Shown here: positions 1-7,968 of the stretch, in pieces
Numbering within the stretch: the first letter of the stretch is position 1
Layout of the letters: each line of letters opens with the position of its first letter
Source: an uncultured beta proteobacterium
Lineage (GTDB): Bacteria; Pseudomonadota; Gammaproteobacteria; Burkholderiales; Rhodocyclaceae
Direction: 5' to 3'
DNA: 17,999 bases
NCBI GenBank assembly: GCA_903910495.1
Contig: CAIVZW010000036.1
Location: 1-17,999, forward strand
Translations under genes and position numbers: made by a program
Notes under the pieces: model-generated
Seen by the model: the letters and a program-made list of their open reading frames with translations, nothing else
Databases searched by the model: none
What the model was told of the DNA's origin: nothing

Positions 1-134
1 CTGTCCGCCGGTTGCGCCATCGCCTTGAGCGTCAACTCGGGCTGCGCGGCCGGCGCCAGCCCTGGAGCATGGCCCTCGCTGGCCAGTCGCTTGGCTTCCT
101 CGGCCTTCTTGAGCGCTTCCATGAGGAGGCTCAT
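1..134 (-). CDS. N-terminal fragment of an MSHA-locus protein (possibly TPR/MshN-like), cut by window edge
   Basis: An open frame on the minus strand starts with ATG at 134-132 and runs off the left edge; it begins MSLLMEALKKAEEAKR. This lysine/glutamate-rich, probably helical opening is typical of TPR-type or accessory proteins next to pilus and secretion secretins, but only 44 codons are visible, so the family is inferred from context. The start is well supported: a strong Shine-Dalgarno (GGGAGGAGG on the minus strand, 141-149) lies six bases upstream. The ATG overlaps the mshL stop as ATGA (134-131), which indicates translational coupling to the secretin gene. A Pro/Ala-rich linker seems to begin around residue 22. 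In Vibrio MSHA loci the TPR protein MshN lies just beyond mshL and mshM, consistent with but not proving that identity. Confidence 0.6.
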   Translation of the reverse strand, partial: MSLLMEALKKAEEAKRLASEGHAPGLAPAAQPELTLKAMAQPAD

Positions 135-2029
135 GGATTGCCTCCTCCCTGGCTAAAACCTTTGTAAATGGGTGAGCTGCCAATGTTTCCCGGCTGTTGA
201 TTGAAAAAATCCTGACGCGGAAGAAGGTTTTTCAGGTTGCTGTAATCGCCTTCAAGACTGGCGTCCTTGATCACAACCGGGCGCAGAAAGATGACCAGTT
301 CGGTTTTCGTGGCCTGGTCTCGACGTTGTTTGAACAGTTCGCCGAACAATGGAATTTGAGAGACCCCTGGAACCGCGTTATCCAGATTTTCGACACGATC
401 CTCGATAAGGCCGCCCATCACCGCGATATTTCCGTTTTCTACGCGAATCACCGATTCCATTTCGCGGGTGCGGACGACGGGGATCTTGCTGACGATGTCT
501 TGATCAAAATTGTTGACAGTACTTTTCTTCAGTGAAGGATTGGGGTCTTGAACAGAGTCGACAATGCTCGAAATGCTTGGGCGGACATTGAGCATGACAC
601 TGTCGTTTTCGCTGATTTGTGGCGTAATGTTCATGACGAAACCGACCGGTACCGATTGCAGCGTGGTCGTGAAGGTGGTTGTTGTCGTGTTTGCGTTAGC
701 TGTGGTGTCGGCCTTCAGGGTGAAGTAGACATTGTTATCGACAACTTTAATTACCGCCGTCTGGTTGTTCATGACCGAGAGCTTTGGGCTGGAAAGAATC
801 TTAACCGTACCGAAGCCTTCGAGCAGGTTGATGGCGGCGGTAATTGCGCCCACCCGCGATAGTGGATTGTTGTACGACAATTGCAATAGGCTGGAAGGCG
901 GGGCTGAAATGCCGGAGACTCCGGGATTAACCCCTTGATTAATTGTGAATCCGGCACGGCCAAGTTTTGTGCCGTTCCAATCAATGCCCTGCTGGTAGTC
1001 GTTGGACAGGCGGACTTCGGCGACGGTGGCTTCGATCAGCACCTGGCGCTTGACGCTTTGCATGACCTGGCTGAGGAATTCCTGGATTTTCTCGTGCTGG
1101 CGTGACGTGGCGCGGATGCTCAGTATGCCGCTTTCCGGATGGGAAATGACTGCGGCGGCTTCGCGGAAGGTCGTACGGCGCACCACCGTCGAACCCGAAT
1201 TCTGCAAGGTGGCAGGGTTCGGGCTGTTGGCCAGCGACGGCGGATTCTGTGCGCCGCGTACCGCGTTGCCGGTTCCTGCGGGCGCCCCGGTACCGGTCGT
1301 GCTTTGCGCATTGGCCTGTTCGACCACCGTTTCGCTGCTCCCCTCCGGGAGGATCTTGTCGGTTTCGCGCAGGATGTCCTTGATGTTTTGCGTTAGTGTG
1401 TCCCAGAAGTGGTTCTGCGACTTGTTCTCGATGCGCGTGATGGAATTGTTGGCTCCGCTGGTGCCTCCCGCCGATGCGCCGCCGCCGGCCCCCGGGGTGC
1501 CCGAGGCGACCTGCGTCGTCACGGCAACGGTTCCCGTCGTGTCGCGGCTCATGTTGACGTAATCGATCCTGTAGGTCCGCAGGAAGGGCGTGTCCGGCAT
1601 GACGGCGAGATTGGGGCCGTCAAGTTCGAAGCGCATGTCGACCTGTTTTGAAATGCGGCTGAGCAGTTGCGGCAGGGTCTGGTCAATGGCGTTCAGGCTG
1701 ACGGTGCCGCCGATGCCGGGATGGATATCGACGTTCAGCTTGGCGTCACGGGCGAGGGCGAAGAGCAGGTCCTGCACCTTGACGTTATTGACTACCACGC
1801 TATAGGTTTCGGTCTTGCCGGTGGCTCTGGGCCGGGGTAGAGGCATGCTCTGCTGAACGGGCTGTGGGATCGCGCCCTCGCTCTTGGCGACGCTTTCCGC
1901 GCGCAAGTGGGAGCTTGATGGCTCCTTGATCGTTGGCGACGCGCAGGCGGCGAGGAGAAGCGCAGTCAGGGTGGCGCCAACAATTCTCAGCATGCTCGGT
2001 CTCGGTTGGTAGTGTGTTGAATTTATCAT
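131..2029 (-). CDS. mshL: MSHA-type pilus biogenesis secretin MshL (outer-membrane lipoprotein)
   Basis: Secretin predicted to form the outer-membrane ring through which an MSHA-type type IV pilus is extruded. Residues 14-29 form a lipoprotein signal ending LLLAAC (Cys29). A secretin/TonB short N-terminal (STN-like) domain lies at about 75-145. Two Gly/Ala/Ser/Thr-rich linkers (about 173-198 and 240-282) flank a segment with FWDTLTQNIKDIL, which resembles MshL proteins. The C-terminal secretin domain (about 325-598) ends with VPGVSQIPLFGELF and KTELVIFLRPVV, the family signature. At 632 residues it is in the usual MshL range. The first ATG has no clear Shine-Dalgarno; the internal ATG at 1993-1991 (Met13) gives a more typical lipoprotein signal and may be the true start. 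It sits 76 bp downstream of the ATPase gene and overlaps the next gene by 4 bp. A type II secretion or PilQ secretin is the less likely alternative. Confidence 0.87.
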   Translation of the reverse strand: MINSTHYQPRPSMLRIVGATLTALLLAACASPTIKEPSSSHLRAESVAKSEGAIPQPVQQSMPLPRPRATGKTETYSVVVNNVKVQDLLFALARDAKLNVDIHPGIGGTVSLNAIDQTLPQLLSRISKQVDMRFELDGPNLAVMPDTPFLRTYRIDYVNMSRDTTGTVAVTTQVASGTPGAGGGASAGGTSGANNSITRIENKSQNHFWDTLTQNIKDILRETDKILPEGSSETVVEQANAQSTTGTGAPAGTGNAVRGAQNPPSLANSPNPATLQNSGSTVVRRTTFREAAAVISHPESGILSIRATSRQHEKIQEFLSQVMQSVKRQVLIEATVAEVRLSNDYQQGIDWNGTKLGRAGFTINQGVNPGVSGISAPPSSLLQLSYNNPLSRVGAITAAINLLEGFGTVKILSSPKLSVMNNQTAVIKVVDNNVYFTLKADTTANANTTTTTFTTTLQSVPVGFVMNITPQISENDSVMLNVRPSISSIVDSVQDPNPSLKKSTVNNFDQDIVSKIPVVRTREMESVIRVENGNIAVMGGLIEDRVENLDNAVPGVSQIPLFGELFKQRRDQATKTELVIFLRPVVIKDASLEGDYSNLKNLLPRQDFFNQQPGNIGSSPIYKGFSQGGGNP

Positions 2030-2105
2030 ATCACGTAAGGAATTTTATGCAAGTGACTGATTTGTATTGATTGAACATAGGGGAACGCGTTGTCTTGTTT
2101 TCGCT

Positions 2106-3509
2106 TCAGCGCAGTTTTTTGACGCTTCGAATGTAGGGCCCGTTCATCGGGCTTATCTTGGCAAGCCTTGCCAGTTCAGCGCTTGCCGCTTCACTGGTGG
2201 GGTAGTCACCGTAGATGACGCCGATCCGGTCGCGCCCGCTCAATTTTGAGCGATAGATGTGGACTTGTTGCAGGTCAAGGGTTTTGGCCTTGCTTTCGAG
2301 AAAAATCTCGACATCGCGATAACTGTTACCGTCGGTACTGAGCAACTGGATGAAAAAGTGGGTGTCCGGCGTTTTTTTCAGCCATTCTTCGGTGGCCGTA
2401 ATGCGCTCGGCGAGGGTCGGCAACTTTTCTGCGACGGGTGTAGTGGGTGTTGGAGTTACTGTTTCAGGTGCCGGCGGCGGCGGGGGAATGGTGGCAACGG
2501 CGGCAGCGGCTTGAACTGGCGGTATTGCCTCGGGTGTCGGGGCTGCCACGGCGTTTGCAGATGTTTCTGATGAGCGGGCGGTGGGCTGTGCTGGTCTGCT
2601 GGTCGAATGGTAACTTCCGGCAAGGTAGGCCAGTCCAGCGATGGCGATCAGGACAGTGGCGCCGGCGATCCAGGTTTTGGGCCTGGCGTTGCTGCCGCGG
2701 ATGGGGTTGAACTGGGCGTCACGGATCGCGGCCCTGATCTGCTTGCTGTCAATCTGATGCCTGTTTTCGGAAAAAGCCGAGAGCAGCGCCTTGTCGGCAA
2801 GGATATTGATGCGTCGTGTCAGTCCCTCGGACGCCTTGCTGATGAGCTGTATGGCGTTGGGGGTGAACAGATCCGGGCCGTGATAACCCGCCGCCCGGAT
2901 GCGGAACATCAGGTAGTTCGCGATATCGCTGCGGCGCAGGGGTTCCAGCGCAAAGTTATGGGTGATCCGTTCCTTGAGCTGGCGCATGCTCGTTTCGCTC
3001 AGGTGTTCGTCGAGTTCCGGCTGGCCAAACAGGACAATATGCAGGAGCTTGTGCCGGTTCGATTCGAGGTTGGAGAGCAGGCGGATTTCCTCCAGAGTCT
3101 CGGGTGGCATGGCATGGGCTTCGTCGATCATGACGACCACCTGGCGACCGCTGGCGTAGATGTCGAGCAATCGCTCCTGCAGCGAGCGCAACTGCATGTG
3201 GGCGTGACCCTCGGGCAGCGGCGACTGTAATTCTTCGGCGATGGCGTAGAGGATCTCGTCGCGCGACAGCGAGGGATTGGCGAGATACACCGTTTCGACG
3301 TTTTTCGGAAGTTTCTCGAGCAGCATCCGGCACAGCATGGTTTTTCCGCTGCCGACTTCACCGCTGACCTTGACGATGCCTTCGTCGTGCGTAATGGCGT
3401 AGATCAGCGCTTCGAGCGTGGCTCCGCGATGCGCTCCGGCAAAAAAGAACTCGGTATGCGGCGTGATGCGGAACGGAGATTCGCGGAGTCCGAAATGGTC
3501 AAGATACAT
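2106..3509 (-). CDS. mshM: ExeA/MshM-like AAA ATPase with transmembrane anchor and C-terminal SPOR-like domain
   Basis: Membrane-anchored ATPase of the ExeA/GspA family, whose members help secretins assemble through peptidoglycan. The 467-residue product opens MYLDHFGLRESPFRITPH, the standard family start. It shows Walker A GEVGSGKT (50-57), Walker B VVVMIDEAHAM (about 124-134) and the family motif FGQPELDEHL (161-170). One transmembrane helix (about 280-298) separates this cytoplasmic part from a Pro/Ala/Thr-rich linker (about 300-370) and a terminal domain (about 381-465) with FFIQLLSTDGNS and RIGVIYGDYPT, which looks like a SPOR peptidoglycan-binding fold. Vibrio MshM is shorter and lacks that tail, so the symbol reflects locus context more than full-length similarity. 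The start shares one base with the preceding regulator stop (TAATG), so the two are coupled. ATPase family assignment is firm; the SPOR call is moderately sure. Confidence 0.83.
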   Translation of the reverse strand: MYLDHFGLRESPFRITPHTEFFFAGAHRGATLEALIYAITHDEGIVKVSGEVGSGKTMLCRMLLEKLPKNVETVYLANPSLSRDEILYAIAEELQSPLPEGHAHMQLRSLQERLLDIYASGRQVVVMIDEAHAMPPETLEEIRLLSNLESNRHKLLHIVLFGQPELDEHLSETSMRQLKERITHNFALEPLRRSDIANYLMFRIRAAGYHGPDLFTPNAIQLISKASEGLTRRINILADKALLSAFSENRHQIDSKQIRAAIRDAQFNPIRGSNARPKTWIAGATVLIAIAGLAYLAGSYHSTSRPAQPTARSSETSANAVAAPTPEAIPPVQAAAAVATIPPPPPAPETVTPTPTTPVAEKLPTLAERITATEEWLKKTPDTHFFIQLLSTDGNSYRDVEIFLESKAKTLDLQQVHIYRSKLSGRDRIGVIYGDYPTSEAASAELARLAKISPMNGPYIRSVKKLR

Positions 3510-4966
3510 TACTGCTCCTTGGCAAAGGATTCCATGCGGTTGTAGAGTGTGGTGCGGTTAATGCCAAGCAGGCGTGCGGCCTGACTGACGTTGCCGTGCG
3601 CGAGGCGCAGAGCGGACTCTATGTAATTGCGTTCGGTTTCGGCGAGCAGCCGGTCCAGACTGAACGGTTCCGGTTGCTGCAGGCGCCGGCTTGCTGCGGC
3701 AATGATGGCATCGTTTTCTGCGCTGGCCATCGGTGGCGGGGCGGGGACGGGCGCCAGGGGTTCGTCCTGCAGGTCCAGCTCGGCCTCGAGTTCGCTGCTG
3801 ATCACCGTCTTTCCCGGATATTTTGCGGTCAGACGGATGACGATGTTGCGCAGTTCGCGCACGTTGCCGGGAAAGCTGTAACGTGACCAGAGTGCGCAGG
3901 CCTCGTCGGAGAGCACAAAAGGCACTTGCGAGGGTGTGGCATAGCGCTGGCGGAAATGGTCGAGCAACAGGAACTTGTCGTCATTCATTTCGCGCAAGGG
4001 CGGGACGCTGATCGAGAAGACGGACAGGCGATGGTAGAGGTCAGCGCGGAAGTTGCCGACCCTGACTTCCTTGCGCAGGTCTCGGTTGGTGGCGGCAATG
4101 ATGCGCGCGTTGCTGATGCGCTTCTGGGTTTCGCCGACTCGCTGATACTCGCCGTTCTCGAGTACGCGCAACAGTTTGGCTTGCAGTTCAAGCGGCAACT
4201 CGCCGATTTCATCGAGGAAAAGGGTGCCGTCGGCAGCGTCTTCGAAATAGCCGGCCTTTGCTGCAGTGGCGCCGGTAAAAGCGCCCTTGGCGTAGCCGAA
4301 CAGTGTGGGTTCGACCAAATTGGGAGAAATGGCCGCACAGTTGAGGGCAAAGAAAGGCTTGTTGGCACGCTTCGTGTCGTAATGCAGGCAGCTGTTGGCG
4401 ACGATTTCCTTGCCACTGCCGGATTCGCCTTCGATGAGGACAGGAAAAGGCGAATCGGCGTACTGCTGGAGCTGAACCTTGAGCTTCTGGATTGCCGGAC
4501 TGTTGCCGATCAGGGGCGGCGGAGACACCCCATGAACGGGCCGTTCATCGAGTGAGCGATAGCTTAGCGCACGCTGGAGAATCTTGTGCAGTTCGGCCGG
4601 GTTGCAGGGTTTGGCGACGAAGTCCGCGGCGCCCAGAGTGCGGGCATGGCGGGCATTGCCTTCATCACTCTGTCCGGAGAGAACGACGATGCGGATTTCC
4701 GGCGAGCTGTTCAGCAGGTCGGAAATCAGCGCGAAACCCTCGTCGGGACGGTGCGGCAAGGGCGGCAGGCCAAGGTCGATCAACGCCAGTTCAGGCGTGC
4801 GGCGAAGTTGACGCAGTAGCTGGGTACAGTGCGGACGGGAGTGGCTGGTGATGACTTCGAACGCTGAACTCATGGAAAAACTCAGCGTGTCGGAAATGAG
4901 CGGGTCATCGTCGACGATGAGCAGCAGCGGTTTTTCCGGCAGGTTGGTTTCCGGGCTATCGGTCAT
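3509..4966 (-). CDS. Sigma-54-dependent response regulator (NtrC family: REC-AAA+-Fis)
   Basis: Two-component activator of sigma-54 promoters. The 485-residue product has a receiver domain (about 12-132) with the acidic cluster VDDD (18-21), probable phospho-acceptor Asp64 (ALIDLGLPP), Ser97 in VVLSGQ and Lys119 in FVAKP. The central AAA+ domain (about 152-385) has Walker A GESGSGKE (180-187), the sigma-54 contact loop GAFTGA (228-233), Walker B GTLFLDE (247-253) and FPGNVREL. The C-terminal Fis-type helix-turn-helix (about 445-480) reads NVSQAARLLGINRTTLYNRM. A Pro/Ala linker (402-415) joins the last two parts. All motifs needed for phosphorylation-dependent sigma-54 activation are intact. 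It is first in the leftward operon and overlaps the ATPase gene by one base, so it probably regulates pilus genes, but no partner histidine kinase is visible and the targets are unknown. No clear Shine-Dalgarno precedes the ATG. Confidence 0.92.
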   Translation of the reverse strand: MTDSPETNLPEKPLLLIVDDDPLISDTLSFSMSSAFEVITSHSRPHCTQLLRQLRRTPELALIDLGLPPLPHRPDEGFALISDLLNSSPEIRIVVLSGQSDEGNARHARTLGAADFVAKPCNPAELHKILQRALSYRSLDERPVHGVSPPPLIGNSPAIQKLKVQLQQYADSPFPVLIEGESGSGKEIVANSCLHYDTKRANKPFFALNCAAISPNLVEPTLFGYAKGAFTGATAAKAGYFEDAADGTLFLDEIGELPLELQAKLLRVLENGEYQRVGETQKRISNARIIAATNRDLRKEVRVGNFRADLYHRLSVFSISVPPLREMNDDKFLLLDHFRQRYATPSQVPFVLSDEACALWSRYSFPGNVRELRNIVIRLTAKYPGKTVISSELEAELDLQDEPLAPVPAPPPMASAENDAIIAAASRRLQQPEPFSLDRLLAETERNYIESALRLAHGNVSQAARLLGINRTTLYNRMESFAKEQ

Positions 4967-5004
4967 GGAACGAGCGTCATCGATCCGGGAATAAGAGTTG
5001 CTGC

Positions 5005-5013
5005 ATTATTTCA
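5005..5013 (-). promoter_or_regulatory. Possible extended -10 for the leftward regulator/pilus operon
   Basis: Read on the minus strand, 5013-5005 is TGAAATAAT, an extended -10 form (TG-n-AATAAT) about 40 bp upstream of the response regulator ATG. No good -35 hexamer lies 16-18 bp further upstream. This is a candidate only; the site lies in the AT-rich gap between the divergent operons. Confidence 0.28.
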
Positions 5014-5062
5014 CAAAAATATGGCCGTGTATTTTATTCGGGAGGATGAAGTGGCCTTAAGG

Positions 5063-5068
5063 TATAAT
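5063..5068 (+). promoter_or_regulatory. Consensus -10 (TATAAT) of the mla operon promoter
   Basis: A perfect TATAAT lies 30 bp upstream of the proposed mlaF GTG start, giving a predicted transcription start near 5075 and a leader of about 24 bases. No clear -35 hexamer sits 17 bp upstream, so either the match is poor or an activator helps. Because this -10 lies inside the longest possible mlaF reading frame, it argues against the upstream ATG at 5021 as the translation start. Confidence 0.6.
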
Positions 5069-5098
5069 TGCATTCGTTTTTGTCACGGGATACCTGTT

Positions 5099-5911
5099 GT
5101 GCCAGCTGATAGTTTGGTCCGGATTGCCGACCTCAATTTCTCCTACGATGACAGGGCAATTCTCAATGGAATCACCATGGAGATTCCCCGGGGCAAGCTC
5201 GTCGCTATCATGGGTAACTCGGGCTGCGGCAAGACGACTCTGCTGCGCCTGATTGGCGGCCAGCTCAAGCCAACCCACGGTGAATTGCTGGTTGATGGCC
5301 AGTCGGTACCGGACATGAGTCATGACGAGCTTTATGCCATGCGCCGGCGCATGGGCATGCTGTTCCAGTTCGGGGCGTTATTCACGGATATTTCCGTGTT
5401 CGACAACGTGGCCTATCTGATGCGCGAGCATACCGATTTGCCGGAAGAGATGATTCGCGACATGGTGCTGATGAAGCTCAATGCCGTGGGCTTGCGCGGC
5501 GCGCACGAACTGATGCCTTCCGAACTGTCCGGCGGCATGGCGCGGCGCGTTGCGCTGGCGCGGGCGATCGCGCTCGACCCGATGCTGATCATGTACGACG
5601 AGCCGTTTGCCGGGCTTGATCCGATCTCGATGGGAGTCATCGGGCAACTTGTGCGCAAGCTCAACGACGCACTCGGGGCAACAACGCTGCTGGTGACCCA
5701 TGACGTCCAGGAGGCCATGCTGATCGCCGATTACGTTTATTTCGTTTCCGACGGGCAGATCGTGGCGCAGGGGACGCCGGACGAAATACGCGCGTCCTCC
5801 GATCCTTTCGTGCATCAGTTCGTTTTTGGCGAAGCCGATGGCCCGGTACATTTCCATTATCCAGCGCTTCCCTATGAGCAGGAGTTGATGCGGAAGGGCG
5901 CGCATGGTTGA
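5099..5911 (+). CDS. mlaF: MlaF, ATPase of the Mla phospholipid transport ABC complex
   Basis: Cytoplasmic ATPase of the inner-membrane MlaFEDB complex, which moves phospholipid between periplasmic MlaC and the inner membrane to keep the outer leaflet of the outer membrane free of phospholipid. Numbering from the GTG at 5099 gives 270 residues, close to E. coli MlaF. Walker A is GNSGCGKTT (39-47); the signature LSGGMARRVALARAIALDP and Walker B LIMYDEPFAGLD follow, then the H-loop LVTHDVQEA. The open frame extends back to an ATG at 5021, but that would add 26 unrelated residues and would span the TATAAT at 5063. The GTG has a weak GGGA at 5087-5090; a TTG at 5114 is the next alternative. First gene of the rightward operon; its end overlaps mlaE by 8 bp. 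Confidence 0.93.
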   Translation: MPADSLVRIADLNFSYDDRAILNGITMEIPRGKLVAIMGNSGCGKTTLLRLIGGQLKPTHGELLVDGQSVPDMSHDELYAMRRRMGMLFQFGALFTDISVFDNVAYLMREHTDLPEEMIRDMVLMKLNAVGLRGAHELMPSELSGGMARRVALARAIALDPMLIMYDEPFAGLDPISMGVIGQLVRKLNDALGATTLLVTHDVQEAMLIADYVYFVSDGQIVAQGTPDEIRASSDPFVHQFVFGEADGPVHFHYPALPYEQELMRKGAHG

Positions 5912-6710
5912 GAAAAGTTTTTCTGCCATGATCGAGCTGATCCGAAGCGTCGGCCATCGACTGAACAACGGAGTGCAGCGGCTGGGCTTTGCCGCGCGCT
6001 TCTTCGTGATGATCCTGGTTTATTCCGGTCAGTCATTCCGCCGGCTCCACCTGACGATTCGCGAAATCTATTTTTCCGGCTTTCAGTCCTTGCTGATCAT
6101 CCTGGTTTCCGGGCTGTTCATCGGCATGGTGCTCGGCATGCAGGGTTACGAGACGCTGCAGCGTTATGGTGCGTCCGAGGCGCTCGGGGTGCTGGTGGCG
6201 CTGTCGCTGACGCGCGAACTCGGTCCGGTCGTCGCCGCGCTCCTTTTTGCTTCGCGTGCCGGTTCGTCGATAACGGCCGAAATCGGGCTGATGAAGGCCA
6301 CCGAGCAACTCACCGCGATGGACATGATGGCGGTCAATCCGATTGCCCGGGTCGTGGCACCGAAATTCTGGGGCGGTGTCATTTCCATGCCGCTGCTGGC
6401 CGCGCTCTTCTCGGCGGTGGGTGTTTTCGGAGGCTATCTGATCGGTGTAGTGTTTATCGGCGTCGATGAAGGCGCTTTCTGGTCGCAGATGCAGGGGTCG
6501 GTAGACTTCCGCTTCGACGTCTGGAATGGCGTGGTGAAGAGTTTTGTGTTCGGGGTTGCCGTTTCCCTGATTGCTGTTTTCGAGGGCTACGACGCAGTGA
6601 CAACTGCCGAAGGCGTCTCGGCTTCGATCAAAAGAACGGTGGTGTATTCGGCGCTGGCCATTCTGGCGCTGGATTTTGTTTTGACCTCCTTCATGTTCCG
6701 GGGGCTTTGA
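5904..6710 (+). CDS. mlaE: MlaE, permease of the Mla phospholipid transport complex
   Basis: Inner-membrane permease of the MlaFEDB complex. The 268-residue product has an amphipathic N-terminal segment (about 1-40), then five or so hydrophobic segments. The MlaE/permease core is plain: GMVLGMQGYETLQRYGA, then SLTRELGPVVAALLFASRAG and SSITAEIGLMKATEQLTAM, the family's most conserved stretch, which contacts the ATPase and MlaD. Length matches E. coli MlaE (260 residues). The start ATG overlaps the end of mlaF by 8 bp; an in-frame ATG at 5928 (Met9) is a possible alternative. The 3' end shares one base with the mlaD start (TGATG). Confidence 0.95.
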   Translation: MVEKSFSAMIELIRSVGHRLNNGVQRLGFAARFFVMILVYSGQSFRRLHLTIREIYFSGFQSLLIILVSGLFIGMVLGMQGYETLQRYGASEALGVLVALSLTRELGPVVAALLFASRAGSSITAEIGLMKATEQLTAMDMMAVNPIARVVAPKFWGGVISMPLLAALFSAVGVFGGYLIGVVFIGVDEGAFWSQMQGSVDFRFDVWNGVVKSFVFGVAVSLIAVFEGYDAVTTAEGVSASIKRTVVYSALAILALDFVLTSFMFRGL

Positions 6711-7180
6711 TGAGTCGCAAGTTGATTGATCTCTGGGTTGGCTTTTTTGTTGTCCTTGGGTTCGCAGCACTGTTGTTTTTGGCACTAAGGGTCGGTAACC
6801 TTTCGGCCGCAAACTTCGCCGAGACTTACCCTTTGACGGCCAAGTTTGATAACATCGGAGGCCTGAAGGTGCGCGGGCCGGTAAAGAGCGCAGGTGTTGT
6901 TGTCGGGCGGGTGACGGAAATTACTTTTGATCCGCAGTCCTACGAGGCCGTGGTGACATTGACGATCGATGGCCGTTATCATTTCCCGAAAGATACCTTC
7001 GCCTCGATCCTGACAGCGGGCTTGCTGGGCGAGCAGTACATAGGCCTGGACGCTGGTGGCGACGAGAAGATGTTGAAGACTGGCGACGTGGTTGCCAAAA
7101 CGCAGTCTGCGGTTGTGCTGGAAAAACTGATCAGTCAGTTCATGTTCAACAAGGCGTCCGAAGGGACGGAAAAGAAATAA
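6710..7180 (+). CDS. mlaD: MlaD, MCE-domain lipid-binding subunit
   Basis: Membrane-anchored substrate-binding subunit of the Mla complex; in known MlaD the MCE domains form a hexameric ring with a central lipid channel. The 156-residue product begins MSRKLIDLWVGFFVV, with one transmembrane helix at about 8-27, then a single MCE domain (about 36-115) with the core TAKFDNIGGLKVRGPVKSAG and the later GLLGEQYIGLDAGG. The C-terminal part (about 120-156) is probably helical, as in family members. It is somewhat shorter than E. coli MlaD (183). The ATG at 6710 overlaps the mlaE stop by one base; the in-frame TTG at 6707 is less likely. Ends 16 bp before mlaA. Confidence 0.94.
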   Translation: MSRKLIDLWVGFFVVLGFAALLFLALRVGNLSAANFAETYPLTAKFDNIGGLKVRGPVKSAGVVVGRVTEITFDPQSYEAVVTLTIDGRYHFPKDTFASILTAGLLGEQYIGLDAGGDEKMLKTGDVVAKTQSAVVLEKLISQFMFNKASEGTEKK

Positions 7181-7196
7181 CGGGAAGGATCCGCTC

Positions 7197-7931
7197 GTGA
7201 GAATTCAACTGGCAAAGCATGTCTGTTCTGTGGCAATAGCTGCTGTAGTTCTGAGTGGCTGTGCAACAACGGCGAACAATCCGAAGGATCCCTACGAAGG
7301 TTTCAACCGTGCCATGTTCGCGGTGAACGAGGGTATCGACGTCGTCGCCAAGCCTGTTGCCCAGGGCTATGACGCCGCCGCGCCGCTGCCCGTGAAGGCC
7401 GGTATCGGCAATTTCTTCGGCAACCTCGCGGATGTGTGGACGGCAGTCAATAATTTCTTGCAGGGCAAGGGCGGGCAGGGCCTGTCCGATGTGGGGCGCG
7501 TACTGGTCAATACGACCATCGGTATCGGCGGTGTCTTTGATGTGGCCAGCGAGATGGGTCTGGAAAAGCATGCTGAGGATTTCGGTCAGACACTGGGTAC
7601 CTGGGGTGTCGGTGATGGGCCGTATTTCTACTGGCCGCTGATCGGGCCACGCACCACCCGCGATACGTTGGGTTGGGCTGTCGACAGTTATGCCGACCCG
7701 GTCTGGTACGTTGATGATGTGGCCTTGCGCAATTCGCTGGTCGGAGTGCGCTTCATCGACCTTCGTGCCAGTCTCCTGCCGACCGACAAAGTGGTCGAGC
7801 AGGCGGCTTTCGACAAGTATAACTATATCCGCGATGCCTATCTGCAAAGCCGCCGCAGCCAGATTGCCGATGGCAAGACCCCTATCGAAGGCCGCGGCGA
7901 TGGTGAATGCAAGACAACCCGTTGTTACTGA
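7197..7931 (+). CDS. mlaA: MlaA (VacJ), outer-membrane lipoprotein of the Mla pathway
   Basis: Outer-membrane lipoprotein that removes mislocalised phospholipid from the outer leaflet and passes it to MlaC. The GTG start at 7197 is supported by GGGAAGGAT (7182-7190). The 244-residue product has a lipoprotein signal with lipobox LSGC (Cys22), then NPKDPYEGFNRAMFAVNEGID, the family's typical first helix. Other hallmarks are GNFFGNLADVWTAVNNFLQGK, EDFGQTLGTWGVGDGPYFYWPLIGP and TTRDTLGWAVD. The C-terminal 30 or so residues are polar and poorly conserved. In E. coli mlaA is unlinked; here it sits between mlaD and mlaC, so all pathway components share one transcript. Confidence 0.95.
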   Translation: MRIQLAKHVCSVAIAAVVLSGCATTANNPKDPYEGFNRAMFAVNEGIDVVAKPVAQGYDAAAPLPVKAGIGNFFGNLADVWTAVNNFLQGKGGQGLSDVGRVLVNTTIGIGGVFDVASEMGLEKHAEDFGQTLGTWGVGDGPYFYWPLIGPRTTRDTLGWAVDSYADPVWYVDDVALRNSLVGVRFIDLRASLLPTDKVVEQAAFDKYNYIRDAYLQSRRSQIADGKTPIEGRGDGECKTTRCY

Positions 7932-7968
7932 CCATATCGGGTAATAGATCAGTTTTTGAGAGATATTG

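Noticed and set aside
2030..2105. Possible sigma-54 (-24/-12) promoter ahead of mshL.
   Set aside because: A TTGC is present on the minus strand, but the required GG of the -24 element is absent at the right distance.
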